DNA from: Syncephalastrum monosporum B8922
Taxonomy: Eukaryota; Mucoromycota; Mucoromycetes; Mucorales; Syncephalastraceae
Length of the DNA stretch: 64,000 bases
Assembly (NCBI GenBank): GCA_000697355.1
Contig: JNEN01001237.1
Location: 111,669 to 175,668 of the forward strand
Direction: 5' to 3'
Of the stretch, positions 1-17,284 are shown piece by piece. The position numbers were made by a program, and so were the translations under genes. The notes under the pieces are model-generated. The model did no database searches, was not told the origin of the DNA, and saw nothing but the letters and a program-made list of their open reading frames with translations. Numbering within the stretch: the stretch's first letter is position 1; each line of letters begins with the position of its first letter.

Positions 1-1936
1 CGATCGTCCTTTGAGTGCAATTGCGTGGCGAGTTCAGAGAGCGAAGCATGATGGATTAAACGTCCTGCATCGCCCATGGCACGAAAGCTGAAAGAAAGAT
101 TGCGAGAAGAAAGAAAGCACAAAAAAAAATCCACGCTAAAAAAAGAGTGCGTCTCTATCTGTGCGTTCCCTCTCGCTCTTACTGGCCAATGCAATGTACA
201 AGTATGGACGCCAAAAAGGGGTGCTTGAACAAAGAAGGAGAATATCGAAATAGAATATAGAAAAAGAAGCAGTCATGAGGTCCCCTTTTTTACTGGGTTG
301 CTCCAACTTTAACACATAAGAAAGAAAATGGGTATATGCGGTATGAGACAAGAACCGCTGAATTCTCGCCGTAGTAATGAAACGTCAACTCGTCGTGATA
401 AATGAGTCCATGTCCCTTTCATCTCGCGAGCGTACATTTAATTATCTAGATTGATGTACCTTTCATACTTGAGCGTGTTCTCCTTTCTGGGCACCGCATC
501 TGCAGTGCTTGCAGAGAGAAGAAGCGGGATGGGAAGAGAGGGAAAGAAGAAGAATTAAAGATCTGTACGCAATACACTACAGCACTGATTCCGGCTATGA
601 TATTCCTTCACGCACGTACACATATGCACATATACACACGTACGCTACGTTAACGAGCTGTCAAAGGAACAACTGGTAAAAATCTGAAAAATGTGGATGA
701 CACATCCATACACATGGGGAAGGAGTCTTTACATCTGCATACGTTCACAGTGTTCGTACGTAGACATACGCAGTTAAATATGAGTGATTTATAGTAGTAT
801 TGCATACAGCCGTCTGAAAGTTTGACTGCATTCTCTTACGCACGTACAAGAGCTCTTTACAGGTATGGAGTCAATATTGACTGCCGTTTCTAAAACCCTG
901 ACGATCACACCTATACTATAAGCAGCCATGATGCTGATTGATGACGATAATGATTCATCTGCAGGAGCACGGTGAGTCGCGTCACAACTTAACCTTTTTT
1001 TTTTCTTCCGTTTTGTTCTTTCATTCCATTCCGCGCCGTTGGCGGCCATTCGGACATTCTGATGATACTAGGCAGCTTATAAACAAGAAATGCATACACA
1101 TACATTACATACATCAAACTACATCCATGAGCACTCCTTCAGAAGTAGCTGCGTAATATGTGGACAGATTGGGGGGTCGGTCGACTTTGGATGATGTTCC
1201 GCTGGCTCGTGCACTTTTTGGCGGCTTCCATTTTAAACATCAATCCCCGAGCACTCTGCGCCTTCGTTACCCTCCACTCGGTCACGATTGCAACACGGGG
1301 CAGGACTTCACGCATGCGATCGAAACTCAGCCCAAATTGTTATCTCACCCGTGGAGCAAAAAGAAGTAAGGGTCCACCTTCAGTCGTATATGTGTTTCCT
1401 AAATTATGACTGCATATGTGTCTTGCTGATTTTGGATGACATAATCTATTGTAAGCTGTACATCTGGTCCTTTTTAATCAGTAAGCAGTTTGTATTACGT
1501 TTTACGCATTGTTCCAACCAGCAATGTGCATGTCTGTGCATTTGCTATCTTTGGTGATTAAGGCGCAACGATAAAATAAAGGACTTGTATTAATGATATG
1601 TACAACACAACATATGTATTATTAGACGGGAAAAGATCAAGGAAAAAGGCAAGAGATGATGAGTACATAGAGACCATACGAATTACAGCGTGAAATGAGA
1701 AAAAAGACAATAAAGAAGAAAGCGAGTGATAAAGTGAGTGAGCAGAAATAGGTAATAAAAAGCATAGGAGGAGAATGTAGTAGATGGTGCGTACTGGGTG
1801 AATAATGAATTGCAGAATGCCATATGAGTGCCAAGAATGGATGCGAGACTGGTGGGTCATAAACAAATAATAATCAGAGTTGAAAGGAAGGTATCAGATG
1901 GAAAGAAGGCAGGTTATCGCCCATGCCTGGGTTGCC
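1..1936. other. Gene-free left flank
   Basis: I see no convincing gene here. The open frames are short, lack good starts or splice structure, and resemble none I recognise. The part next to 1937 is the likely 3' UTR of the minus-strand zinc-finger gene. A gene further left could end here, but nothing in the sequence shows it. Confidence 0.5.
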
Positions 1937-3548
<1,612 letters not shown>

Positions 3549-6500
3549 AATCGACCGTGCTCTTTTATTCCGTACCAGCTTCGTTGGAAGATGAGTTATT
3601 TCTTTTTTTTTTTTGTTGGTTTTTGAGTGTTGTTTTTCTTTGGGCGTTGTATAGAGTCTGATGGGTCGGCTGCGTTTGTTATTCGGAGTTAGGCCGAGTT
3701 GAACTGATCGTACACGTAGATGGAAGTAGTCGTGATTTACAGTTAAAAAGGGAAGAAAAAGTACAGAAACAAGAGTAAAAAAAAAAAATAAAAAAAGAGA
3801 CGCGAAGGACAAAGGCGCGCAATTGTGTTTGCACGAAGGGGAAGAAAAAAAGGTAACTAGTCAGATAGGAAGCTTATTTATATATGGGTCGGTTGAATAG
3901 AAGAACAGCAAAATACGAATTACGTCGCATATACCAGACAGGCAGGCGGATGTACAAGATGGTGGACGCGAAAGGTAATGTTGGGGGTGAAGCACTTTAA
4001 GGAGGTGTCTGTATGAGTTGATGCGCAAGGAAAAAAAGAGAAAAAGTTATAAAGCTTGAAGCACCGATCGATATGCAACAGTAGAAAGGTAGCACCAGCA
4101 GCAAAGACCGGGGAGTGGATGCAACGTGAGCAGGACGCGTCGTGGGTCCGCGTAGATGTATGTGTATGTGGGCTTGGGCGAGTTAATAGTGTTAAAAGAA
4201 TAAACGCTTCACTCAAACATGTATGGGGGTCGTGATATATTGGGGGGTTCAATCACTATCACTTTTGCGTGCGAATGATCGGACAGATCGCGGATATTGG
4301 AGTTTAATGTCTGTCCGGGCGGAGGAAAGAAGGATTGAGGGAGCAAAAAAGGATCTGCACACATCGTGGCCTAATATTATCCTCTTTTCTACCATGCATT
4401 TCGCCTGCACATCAGTGCCCCATGTGCCTGCTTGTTTGACATGCAACTCAGGGCTTACCATTTTCTGCCGTGCATACCGACAATCCTTCTCTATCGCTTA
4501 TTCTTTTTTCTATGACCCTTCCCCCAAGATAACTTATCCTAGCCCCCTTTCGTCCCTCTAAATGCAGACCTTCGATTCTTATGGTACACTTGAAAGTCAA
4601 CTTGCTTGCCTTTGGTTCATCGAATTTCCAAGTCCTGAAAAAGTGAGGACCCTTCTTTTCACAGTCTATTCCTTTTTTGCTCGTCAATTGACAGCTGAGT
4701 GCAACAGGACTTTTTAGCTTACTGTTCTTTTATCCAGTTCACGTGGTCCATATTCTCTTCCACTGCATTCATAATAGATCTGGGTAAGGAATATAGTGTA
4801 AATGTATAACCGTCAAGTAATACATTGTTAGAATGCAGTTCTGCATAAGCTGCATTAAACAGCACGCGCAATCAACAGCGGGAACTAGACGGACTTTCCC
4901 CAGAAGCAACTAATAGGATGACCCGTGTTATTCACAGGAGAATGAATATGAAATGGAGTGCACCATCGTCTTTTTTTTGTGCCTCTCTCCTCGTTTCTCC
5001 ATGAGCGAACCAGAGTAACTACGGGCCCTGTACATTAGTATGCACCTAAGCTTTTTGGGGCTGTTTGCCTCATCGTCTCCCTTCTTTCCGCTTAGTTTTC
5101 TGTGCAGAGGAGTGGATAGAGAAGAAAGAAAAAAAAAAAAAAAAAGAGGAGCTGCATCAGCGCACAAACATTTGGAAGTCACCCCAACCCCACCCCACCC
5201 CCAAAAGTGTGCTAATTCCTCTCCTTCTATCTCCCATAAAAAGTATAAGCAACGACAAAAAGAGGAGCAGCCGCCGGAAATGGCAATCTTTTATTGACTA
5301 TTTCTGTTTGTTTCGCGCCATGCTAATGATCTGGTACAGATCAAGGAAGATGCAAGATGACAGAGGAAAAAGAGCTCTTGTGTAGTGTTTCGAAAAGGGA
5401 TAACGCCGCATTCGAGAACAAGCTACGAAAAACACACTGGGGGCAAAAATGGCAAAAAGTGACATGGATAATGGGTACAACCGCAGGGAAGATGGCAAGA
5501 AAAAGACGGATGACGTCCTTCTATATTATAGTGCATGCATATGTGGGAGGACAAATCCATAGGTAGGTTTACCTGTGTGTAAGGTGGTCTCGGACTATTT
5601 AGGACAATGGTACGTAGATTGTAAAATCAGCAAAAGGTAAGGTACATACACAATGTAACAGGACTCAGGGTTCTTGTGTATCATTGGTGCTTCGCATGTG
5701 CATTCACTCGAATGCGCGCATTTGTGTTTATGGGCAACGTATGGATATTATGTGCGTGCGCGCGTGCGCGCGTGCGTTGCTCGCATTGTATGTGTAAGTG
5801 TGCGCGCAGACGAGCATGCAACAACATATGGGGACGATGGTGCAAAATTGCATTGTTTGGCGAGCGGCGGGCCTTTCAATACGAACTGCAGCACACCCAA
5901 ATGGACCGCCTGTTTTAGAGGCATATCCGATTATGCTGTCTGTATGTAAGTGTCTGATTCGTACTATTCTTCAGGGATAGAAATGTTCCCCCGCGAAGCA
6001 GAACGACTAGGGATGTGTGTCTCCGGAAAAAAGGAAGACTAAACATATAAGATGGACAAGCCGTTCGTAATATAATAGTGCAGTATGCACCCTTGTCCAT
6101 TGCATATCTGTTCACGGATCACTGGACTCTTGATTACACAGATAAAGAGAGAGCAAGGCCACTGATATGGTGAATGGGACATTGAGGGTACCCAACAGAG
6201 ACTTCGATAGCCACCCCTCATATGCAAATTCATATGATGCATGAAGCACAAGGTTGCTCATTAGATATAAGTGTAGGTATATTAGAAGCATGTTTCATAC
6301 ATAGATGGAAACGAAGACGCTAGAAGTACGTATGTATTAAGCTACCTTCGGTGGCATAACACCTAGTTTACAATGATTATTATTAAGATAATGAGACGAA
6401 AGCGGGATTCTCCGCATATTTGCATACGTCTAGGTGTCGCAATAGATTAAAGCGCCTTGTGCGAAGCAATGCTACATGTGTCTGCGCGCCACCGATCACA

Positions 6501-7436
6501 AAGGGAGACCCAACGTGTCAAAATAAGCTCTGCCTTACGTCATTGGGCCAAATTCAACCATGCTCCCCCATATTCCCCTTGGTAAGAAAACCCAGGGACG
6601 CCCAATGGTGATCGAGGTGTACACAAAAGGTTCACTTAGAGCATGTGCGCCTGCGTGCAGATCAGTCCACGTTAATCCCATTTCTTGGCAAGGTATATGG
6701 CAATTTATGGTTCCCTCTTTTTTTCCCTGGACAGAGAAATCTTTTTACAAAGGGAACCACGTAAGCATAAGTCATCACCCCTTTCCATATACCCACCGTG
6801 CCCTCTTTCTCTTTGTCTTGTCTCTATATATCTCTATTCTCTTTACACTCACTCCATTCATGTTCGATCAGTTATGCATCCCTTTGTTTTATCTTTCAGA
6901 AAACAGTAAGGGGTTTTATGATTTGATACGGTTGTTCTTATCAGGATAGCGCTCTCATATCACATACGCGGAACCTGTCATTTGTTATTAGATTTCATTT
7001 TTTAGTAAGCGTGTGCTTGTTTGAGCTTCCGTCCCTTCTTTTTCTCCAACTTTATGCTACTGTTCTCCGTCACGCCATGCTCCCCAAACTATTCCCCCCC
7101 CCCTCTTTCTCCTTTCAGAGACATGCATGTAGGGGCGACAAGGAGCACAAAAAAATTTTTTTCGTATCGTCCTTGCTTATTTTACAATTCCCATATCTGT
7201 CCACGTCGTCACTATCCAGGGAGAGCCCGAGGAGTAAAAGTAAAAAAAAAAAAAAAGAATCGAGAAAAGAGAAGCGCATTCTGAAATAAGACAGACAGAA
7301 TATCGAAATGACGTGGATCATGAAAGATGATTCTACCGAGAACGCCTGCTGGCATACTAATTGTTATGTTATGGATAAAGCTTTTCAGTGTAAAGCGGCA
7401 AGGAAATGCATGATTGTGGGATATGAAGTGATAAAA
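3549..7436. other. Long intergenic stretch (3.9 kb)
   Basis: I found no supportable gene on either strand. The sequence is AT-rich with short homopolymers, a GC-alternating CGCGTGCG tract near 5755-5775 and poly-A runs near 5130 and 7240. It contains the promoter of the zinc-finger gene on its left side and the 3' flank of AHA1 on its right. Confidence 0.5.
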
Positions 7437-8973
7437 CTAGAAGACAGCGCCAAAGCCAAAGGTAGCCTTGATCGAGCGCCAGTAGTAACCGGTCCAGTTT
7501 CGCTGCGTTAACTCCTCTTCACCGATCGGGACACCGGTCTGCTTGACGTTGAGTTGAACATGATCGCTTCTCTGATCCAAGGTCATGGTGACTGTCGAGT
7601 AATGACCTATTATGTACGCGTGTGCAGCATAGGAGATGAGTGAAGGTGGATTGAGTTAGCAGACTGAAAAAAAGAAAGGGGAAGTAGGCTATTCCTGATA
7701 TGATAGGAAATGCAATATGTAAATTTAGATTTTCTCTTTCTCTCACCTTCGGGCCATGACTGGAGTCGCCACGACTGCACGATCTTTTGATCTGGAACCT
7801 AGTTGACTCGGATCGTCAAAAGTGTCTTCGATATCGAACGAAGGAAAAGTTTTACCAGTTCAAGAATCTCGCCTCGCACGTTGCCGTTAAAGAGTTCGAA
7901 AGGACTGTTCTTCTCCTTGGAGATCTTGGCCGGGCCGCGTGTCCAAGCGCACACGCGCTGGGTATCCAGCAAGGTCTCGTAGAGTTCATGGGCGGAGGTC
8001 TGGAACTCAACATTTTCCTCGAGGGTGGTGGTGTTGACTTTATTGGATGATTTCGGGGCAGGTGCCGAAGAAGCCGAGGTGGCCACGGCAGCAGGCTCCT
8101 TGTTACCAGTGTTGATCGCCGTGCGCTCCTTGGTAACATGTTCTGCACCCTTGTTGGCTGCGGTGCCAAGTTGCGATGGATCGATGTACACATCGGCTCC
8201 GTGAGCTAAATATATGAATTGTGAACATGTGAATATAATGCTTTTAATTGATCTTTTGTCTTTTTCGCTCGTATCCCTGGATTACCTTTGATGAGAGCCT
8301 CAGAAAAACCAGCAAACTTCTCGCGGAGAATAGGCGTGATCTCCTTTTTAACAACATCTCTCACCGCATCCTTGGCACTATCGTTGCCATCAATCGACAC
8401 GTCAAACTGCACACGTTGAAAAAAAAAAAAGAAACCATGTGTCAGCCTCGCATTCATCTACATATCCGGTTTTTCTAGTCTCCTTGACTTTTGTACCCAC
8501 CACATAATCATCGAAATCAGTGTCGTGAGCGACCTCGGGGACGAGGATTTTGCCGGACGCCGCCTGACCATCCGCCGTCGTTCCTAGTCGCTATGTGAGC
8601 ATTCTTGTATGCTCAAACAATCGTGCCACTTACCCTCCCATGTCAACTTGAGCTGAACGTCGAAAATGGTAATGATCTTGCCTTTACGTTGGTTAAGATC
8701 GACATCGCCCGTGCACTCGTCAACACGCGTGATTTTGGCCTTGTTGCCATTCTTCTCAGCTTCCACTTTGAGGAGCTCCTCAGTGAAGTAGGCCTGTGCC
8801 CAGTTGAGGCAGTTTTTGTTCACCCTGTCCGAACGAACGACAATACGCTTTTTAGATTCCGTTTTCCCTAGACTATTTTACTTCTTCTTTACCAGTGCCT
8901 AAAGCAATGTGAGGACCATGAAATGGGTCATAATATCCACTTACCAGTTGTTGACGTTCTTCCAGTTGGACAT
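7437..8973 (-). CDS. AHA1: Activator of Hsp90 ATPase, Aha1
   Basis: The model has seven exons: 8973-8945, 8824-8634, 8583-8501, 8406-8286, 8205-7856, 7798-7747 and 7606-7437 (331 aa, close to the family's usual 330-350). The N-terminal domain starts MSNWKNVNNW and includes the family motif NKNCLNWAQAYF; it docks on the Hsp90 middle domain and stimulates its ATPase. A linker rich in Ala, Ser and Pro (about residues 160-190) leads to the C-terminal AHSA1/START-like domain, whose end reads WTGYYWRSIKATFGFGAVF. The start at 8973 gives the expected N-terminus. Exon 1 is only 29 nt. Cytosolic co-chaperone; nothing unusual in content. The neighbours are unrelated. Confidence 0.95.
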
Positions 8974-9795
8974 TGTTCAAAGAGGTAGTTAGGGTCAAGT
9001 GCGAGAAGCTTCTGCGGGGGTTCGCGTCTGTGCGGGGTTTTGTGTGCCTTTGCTTGGAAGGCAATGGCAACGCGTAGAAACTCGTGACTTTCAAGATGCA
9101 CATTTGTACAATGAAATAACAGAACTTACTCGAACGTTTTGCTTCTTACCAGCTCGATTTTACCACAGCCATAATGACTCTATATAGTGGCAAGCTAGCT
9201 TACATAGGATCGACTTATGGACTAGTATACAAGTGAGTGTCGTGTAATACAGGCACATGGTCACAGAACACGGCACTGAATATTCCCGCTCGGCTACCAG
9301 ATTCCAAGCTACCAAACTTATTGGAGAGTAGTTGCTTCCAAAGAAATTGAATCATTTAAGCACTTTGTAGATACATCATTAGATGACATAAGACCCAAAG
9401 TGGGAGCGTCATTATTCGCCACGATATTCTATACGCCTCTTTTGCTCCAGATTTATCCCATAAATCGTATCGGTCGCTCGTGGTTTTCGACCCGGCACGC
9501 GTGAGCTTTTGACCGTGCTTGGGGAATATGACTCGGTCCAACGTTCATTAGATCGGGTTACAGTGAAATATGGAGGGGATTTCCATGTTTAAGATGATAA
9601 AGTACGTTCTGATCATATATGGCACACTAATATCGCCGTATATGTAATCAAGATTCATGCATATAACCAGTTCCGGGTCAAGATGGGTGAACTCGTAATA
9701 CTTCGAATTCGACAAAAAGAAAATGATATATAATGTTTCAATTCATGCACATGAGGTATTTGGATGAGTAATATGCTAAGGTAGGTATATGGTAT
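8974..9795. other. Intergenic between AHA1 and the folliculin-like gene
   Basis: Contains the AHA1 promoter and the 3' flank of the next minus-strand gene. No coding or RNA gene is visible. Confidence 0.5.
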
Positions 9796-11521
9796 CTAGT
9801 TCATGCTAAGTCCATGCGTGTTAGTCGTGGAAGTAACTGAGGGCTGTTCCTCCTTGATACATCGCAAACCGGCCGTGGTTGGCGACAGAGTTGCTGTGCT
9901 TGCCATCTTCGATGTAGGTAATGCTGTCGTTGTTGTCGTTGTTCCTGCTGCCGTTGCTGCCTTCGTCTTCTCTTTTTCTGTTTCGTTCCTCTTTGCCAGG
10001 TGCTCCGCCCGCTATATGTACACGGAAAAGACAGCGGCATGCAGCAATTAAGCGATTTGTATCACCCACACGATCTGGTTTTTTTTTGTTTTCCTCTTAC
10101 CATTTTTAAATAGGTAGAACTCGCACGGCGTCCAGGCGCCAGCTTTTCCATGCGTCGTCTTGCGGACAATTTGAGTATATGACTGAATTGAGCATGAATT
10201 TGAGCGTATATGTCCTTGATGCCCAATAGGTCGACCAGCGATCGTAGTGCGGTGTTGCTTCGTCGGCGGAAGAATTGTTCTATAGAAGGAAAGAGAGAGA
10301 GAGAGAGAGAATACACAAAGACGCAGTTAAGTCCTGAGCTGGCTTTATCTTTCAATTTCCCCTGTTTGATGTTACATTACCTTGTGACATGGGCGCCACG
10401 CGACGACTGTTGGAGAAAGGCGCGTACGGGATGCGTTCCCGTGTTTCCTTTTCCCGCTGGAAGACAGCGTCAGCCTTTTCCTGCAGGTTGATAGCCATGG
10501 AACGAAACGAGCTGCAGTCGACAGAGCGGATATAAGAACCCAAACATGTGTTAATGCACAACATATCTTTTTCTCTTTTTCCTTTTTTCGCTCACCTGAC
10601 GATGAATGGCCAGCAGGATATCAAGTAAACACGGTCTGTCATGAGCATCATAAGCGAGTAGAACCTGGCTTCGCCACGGGCTTGGGCATCACGGAGCTTG
10701 AACATGTAGCTCATAATATAGCCGTTTTCATCATCGCCAAACAGGACAGGGCCGTCTCGACCAGGGCAAAATTCGGTGGTTAGACTACAAACGAAAAAAA
10801 AAAAAAAAAAAGGCAATGTCAAATGACCCGAGGATTATAGATTAAATTACAATAGAGTAGCTCACCTCCGAACACACGCAAGACGGACGGCTTTATAAAG
10901 ATGAAGCTGCTGTGGTGTTTTTGTGCCAATGTATTGCACAGAAGGATCCTCGTCGTCACATGTGCGCATCATCTTGGCCTCCTGGAGGGTCGCATCTTTT
11001 GTGCATAAAACAGTTGGCATTTGGGCGCTGCATGCGGGACAGGAAGTGGGCTGCATAAGTAGGCGTGTTAGCGGGTGTACTTGATAGGATGGCCAGGATA
11101 GAGTAGAGCAAGGCAATGGAATGGAATGCGATAAAAGGAATGGTTCAATTGCGTATCAATAGAATACCTTTGGGGATCGCTGGAGTGAGGAGAGGGACGG
11201 CGGGGAGACCCGAGGCGAAGTAACGGTGCTCGGAGGTGTCGGAAGGTCGGCTGCGATCGAAGGAGGCAGTGATTCCGTCTGGACCTGCTCAGAGTGTTTG
11301 ACAGCGAAAGGGCCGGAACTACTCTGTCTGTCTGTCGTGGCAGTCATAGTGTTCGTAGTGCTCGTAGTGTTCGTAGTATGCATGGTATGCGTAGTGTGAT
11401 GGGTTGCAGGGTTGGAATCGGGAGTGGTGGGCGATGGAGCGTCGTGAATGACCTGAGTGCAGAAGACGACGCTAGGACCGTGCACCTCGCAAAAGTGAAG
11501 CAGAGCAATGAGGGCATTCAT
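9796..11521 (-). CDS. LST7: Folliculin/Lst7-like protein, longin half only
   Basis: The model has six exons: 11521-11168, 11050-10866, 10784-10596, 10511-10381, 10279-10101 and 10011-9796 (417 aa). The N-terminus [16 protein letters not shown] matches the folliculin/Lst7 signature. After a Thr/Ser-rich insert comes a cysteine motif (CPAC), then a second conserved block with [13 protein letters not shown] and a stretch resembling the folliculin DRIYLINSWPF motif. The protein ends soon after the longin domain in a Thr-rich tail, so the C-terminal DENN half of animal folliculin is missing, as in yeast Lst7. With Lst4 (FNIP-like), the yeast protein acts as a GAP for the Rag GTPase Gtr2 in TORC1 amino-acid signalling at the vacuole. 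The last exon is fixed by phase alone, because its sequence is not conserved. The start at 11521 is preferred over an upstream in-frame Met because family members begin there. Confidence 0.85.
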
Positions 11522-12075
11522 GGGGACAGGACTGAATAGGCGTCCGAAAGAGACACACACACTCGTACACACACCCACTCAACTTGTGTGAGAGGCTGTA
11601 GGAGAGAGAGAGAGAGAGCGAGTGAGATACAGAGGGGAGACTGTGTAGAAAAACGAAAACAAAAAATGATCACGCGCAACCCAAAAGCGGATCGCTTGAA
11701 GAACTGCGAACACCAATGACCAGCTCTGCTTGGTTGCACCACCTGTCATCAAAAACGATAAATGCAGCGACATGTCATCCTTGCAGCAAGAAGCAATTGA
11801 ATAAAAAAAATACTGTAAATAGTGTATGCGTCCAAGGAGCTCTCCCTTTTCCCCTTTTTCTTTCCTTTCTTTGTTTTTTCCTTTTATCTCTCTCGCCTAT
11901 TCTTTTTCTTTTTCTTTTTCTTCTTACTCTTAACCCCAAAATTATTGGACATACAAGATATCTATCTACAGATTCAGTTTTATATATGAGTTTTTATACA
12001 CCTGCACTTATATCTACATACAGCATAGGAATGCTAGCACCAGTAAAGAAAAGAAACTCATCCATTGTCTTTGAT

Positions 12076-12801
12076 TCAGTCCTCCATTGGGAAAATCATA
12101 TCTTCATCTTCCTTTCCAAGAAAAGCCGCCGCATACGGGGGAGCGGTGATCTCTTCGAGCGGACTCAGAGATACGGGGTACTGCTGGTGCTGTACGGCCA
12201 TGCGTCGAGGCCAGGGCACCGGCTTCTTGGTGGGCAAACTACCCACCGAAAAGTGGTGGAACGACGTCGGGTCAACGCAAGGCATTGTATATGCGGTAGA
12301 GCGGTCAAATGCATAAGAACTCTGAGCCGTCGGACAGGAGGTGGCAGATCGCCTCCCGTGCATGTACTGGCTCTTGCTACTGTAGATAGAATCCGCACCC
12401 TCTGCACCACCGTGGAAAGACGAGCCAGCGGAAGTATCGGTCATCTGAGGAATATTCATAGGATGACTTGCCCCGCTATCGTGTAGCTCTTCTTCCTTAT
12501 CACTGATACTGGTCCCGGTCAAAGAGCTGACACTACTGCTCATGCTACTGCTACCGTACACCGCATACATTTGATGGCCAGGCGCCCTCTCATCGGGAGA
12601 CGTAGGCAGAGGCTTCGCATGCTGCGGCGTGTAGCGGTCTTGACTGCCCTTGCCGTGACTATTGCCACTTCCATAGGATAACTTCGTCATCGTTGCTGAC
12701 GCAAAGGTATCTCGGTGTGTGATACTTTGACGCATGGTCTGATCATGACACCCCGTTCTTGGAGAGTGATACTCGGATGAGGGCAGACGGACGTTGTCCA
12801 T
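12076..12801 (-). CDS. Ser/Thr-rich unknown protein
   Basis: A single open frame of 241 codons from the ATG at 12801; an in-frame ATG at 12921 would add 40 residues. I prefer 12801 because the DNA just upstream is pyrimidine-rich like a 5' leader. The protein is rich in Ser, His, Tyr and Pro and looks disordered, with many SP/TP sites. It ends in an acidic tail (GKEDEDMIF). It has no signal peptide, and there is no clear membrane segment in the shorter form. I do not recognise a family. Codon use and frame length suggest real coding DNA, but unseen upstream exons are possible. Confidence 0.55.
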   Translation of the reverse strand: MDNVRLPSSEYHSPRTGCHDQTMRQSITHRDTFASATMTKLSYGSGNSHGKGSQDRYTPQHAKPLPTSPDERAPGHQMYAVYGSSSMSSSVSSLTGTSISDKEEELHDSGASHPMNIPQMTDTSAGSSFHGGAEGADSIYSSKSQYMHGRRSATSCPTAQSSYAFDRSTAYTMPCVDPTSFHHFSVGSLPTKKPVPWPRRMAVQHQQYPVSLSPLEEITAPPYAAAFLGKEDEDMIFPMED

Positions 12802-12921
12802 CGAAAGAGGTGGAGAAGGAGGGTGCGAACAGGTGAAGAGAGGGGGAGGAAAGTCTGATCCGCAGCACAAGCCCATTAAATACGCTTTTCCAAAGAGGAG
12901 CAAGCCCATGACCTCTCCCAT

Positions 12922-15089
12922 CGCACCCGATCAGAATTACCAATTGCTACTGCGGTCACACAAAATACGTTGTATCGTCAGGCATGACCTGTCTCATTAC
13001 TGTTGTCGCCATCATTTATTGTTCACCATCCTTCATATATTGCCCAACTACCCAGTCATTGATAACAAAACCATGCAATGCATTGCACGGTAAAGCAAGC
13101 TTTTAAAATTCCAATTCAAGGCAAGTAAATTGTTTATGTGCCTCTTTAGACCGTGCGCAGAAATAACCTTATTTTATAAACTTGGCTTGAACTTGTTTTA
13201 TCTTATCACACAAGCACATTGTCCAGCTTTCTCGGCTTTAGCATATTATTATTTGTATGTGATACAGAAGCACAAAAACTTTCATCCTCGCCAATTTTAG
13301 CCACGTTACGTACAGGCTGTACGTACGCAATTTAGGCATGAGACCTGAAACTTATTTAAAGACATGCTTCCGCGGTGACGATCGCAAATATGGGTCAGGG
13401 CGTATGTGTCATGGGATTCATCTCTTTATCAGTGCTCTTTCTATATGTGGGCTGACCTGGCCGATGTGCTGGTCATTCTGCGGCACACACGACTTTGACG
13501 TATCTCTGTTAATTTTTTTTTTTTAAAAAAAATCGTCGCGTGCAATATGTCGCTCTCCAATGACAGTGCACCTAATGATAAAGTTAGAATGGATGCGATC
13601 GGCATGTGGACAAACCAGTGAGCCGTTATAAAATGAATGACAACAATACACAGTTGACTGACCAAAGGCATGGAAAAACTCATCCGTCTAACATATTTTA
13701 TCCGATTTCTTTTTTTGGTTACCATCTTTCTGTCCATAAACCTAACAATCTTCGACTGGAGGCGCCCAATACTTATAGACTCGTTTAGCTTGCTATAGTT
13801 TTTACACATATTCAGAGACACCATCGACGCCGACAGTTATCGTTTGCTGCCTTATCGCACAGGATATGTAGCAAAAAAGATAACCGGAGAATGCTACGCA
13901 CGAAGTCCAGCGTATATGAGCAACGAGCCAGTTGGCAAAGTTTTTGTTTGTTATGTTCTATTAAAGTGCTTATTCATCTGCGGGGAGAATAAACTTGGAG
14001 TCAGGATGATCGCGCTGCTCATAGCAGACATTGTACTAGAAGAACGATAGGAGATGCCAAGTCCAAGCCTTTCTCATGTGGTCTGGCTCAAACAAAAGGC
14101 GGTCAACGGTTATATCATTCGTTATCATCTGCATACTAAATTGCACAAGTGATGTCTGGGATCATTATTCAAAACCATTGCTTTTTTTTTTCTCTTCTGT
14201 ATATGAAGCTAGTTCGCTTCTGACAATTACGTACAAGCAATGTGCGAGGTTTCTATGCTACATACTTATGTCTTACTTAGAAGCTACAATAGAAAAAGTA
14301 TGTACTGCACTTACTGCTTGGATGTGTCAATTTTCAAGTTCCTCCCAGACCAACGAACCAGCCAGCTTTTTGTGTGGCATTATTGGCATATCGCACCCCA
14401 TAATCAACCAGTAAACTTGGACTGTTTCATACCGAAAGCAGTGGACTAAGGGATCCACGGGCACGACACAACACGCAAATCTTCAGCGGCCGCTTTCATT
14501 GCTATGCATGTGGGGTTCGGGCTTCAAAGAACTAGCGCCGTTTTCGCCATGTGGGTTGCTTTTGCCTTACCCATGATAACCTGTCTTATGGCTGATACGG
14601 ACTATACAAACGGCTACTCATCCATGCATTGATAATGTAGTACTAGAATAGAGAGGTAACGATGTGCTCTGCTTATATCCAGTAGCAAGAAAGAGTAAGA
14701 GAACAGAGGAGGAGGAGAGGGGGATCAAGGGCGTATATATTTTTGAGCATCCGGACATAGAAAATCTGAGTCTCCCGTGGAGACCGGATGGGTATAAAAA
14801 TTTACCGGCAACCCGTATGCCCAAAAGATGCAACCCCAAAGAAAAAGACTACTAAAGGGTAGATAGGAAATCGTTTATAGAAGTTGAAAGCGGGGGACCT
14901 CCTTCTTTTGTGGTATTTTCAAACAAGAAACGATGGCACGGTGGAGGGCACGTCATCATTCGGGGTTTTGTTTTGAGCAGATGGGCCGGCGATTCGCGGA
15001 GGGGAGTTGGAGCCTCGTAAAAAAACTTGCCCGACTTGCCCGATTTTTCCCACCTTCTTTGTTGGGTATCCTTCCTTTCAACTGTTGCC
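12922..15089. other. Intergenic stretch (2.2 kb)
   Basis: No gene is supportable on either strand. Open frames are short and compositionally biased. The last 200 bases form the promoter and leader of the dihydrolipoamide dehydrogenase gene. Confidence 0.5.
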
Positions 15090-16918
<1,829 letters not shown>

Positions 16919-17284
16919 ATAGCCCTTCCATATTGTTTTCCTTCTTTTTTTTGTGACATACAGTTTTCATATTGCCCTACTGCATCGGCTTTACTCTTAA
17001 TTCGACCCTTGCCTGTATTGACAATGATGTACCGTGCTATTGTGAGCATGCACGTCTTCAAGCTGGAGAGAAATAGGCAAGAGCAGCAATGATCTCGTGT
17101 GTGTGTGTGTGTATATAGAGAAGTAAATAGGACGGCAGTTGTGGATGGAGTACGCGATTCTACTTGTATATCTGCAATGAACTATTTATCTAAAAACAAA
17201 ACTATTAAGCTATATATACTGTTTTCTGACTATGAGGATTGGAGCAAAAATGAAAAAAAGGTGAAGATAAGTGTTTACGCGTAG
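16919..17284. other. LPD1 3' flank
   Basis: The 3' UTR region of LPD1, with a short (GT)n tract near 17096-17112. Nothing else is visible. Confidence 0.4.
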
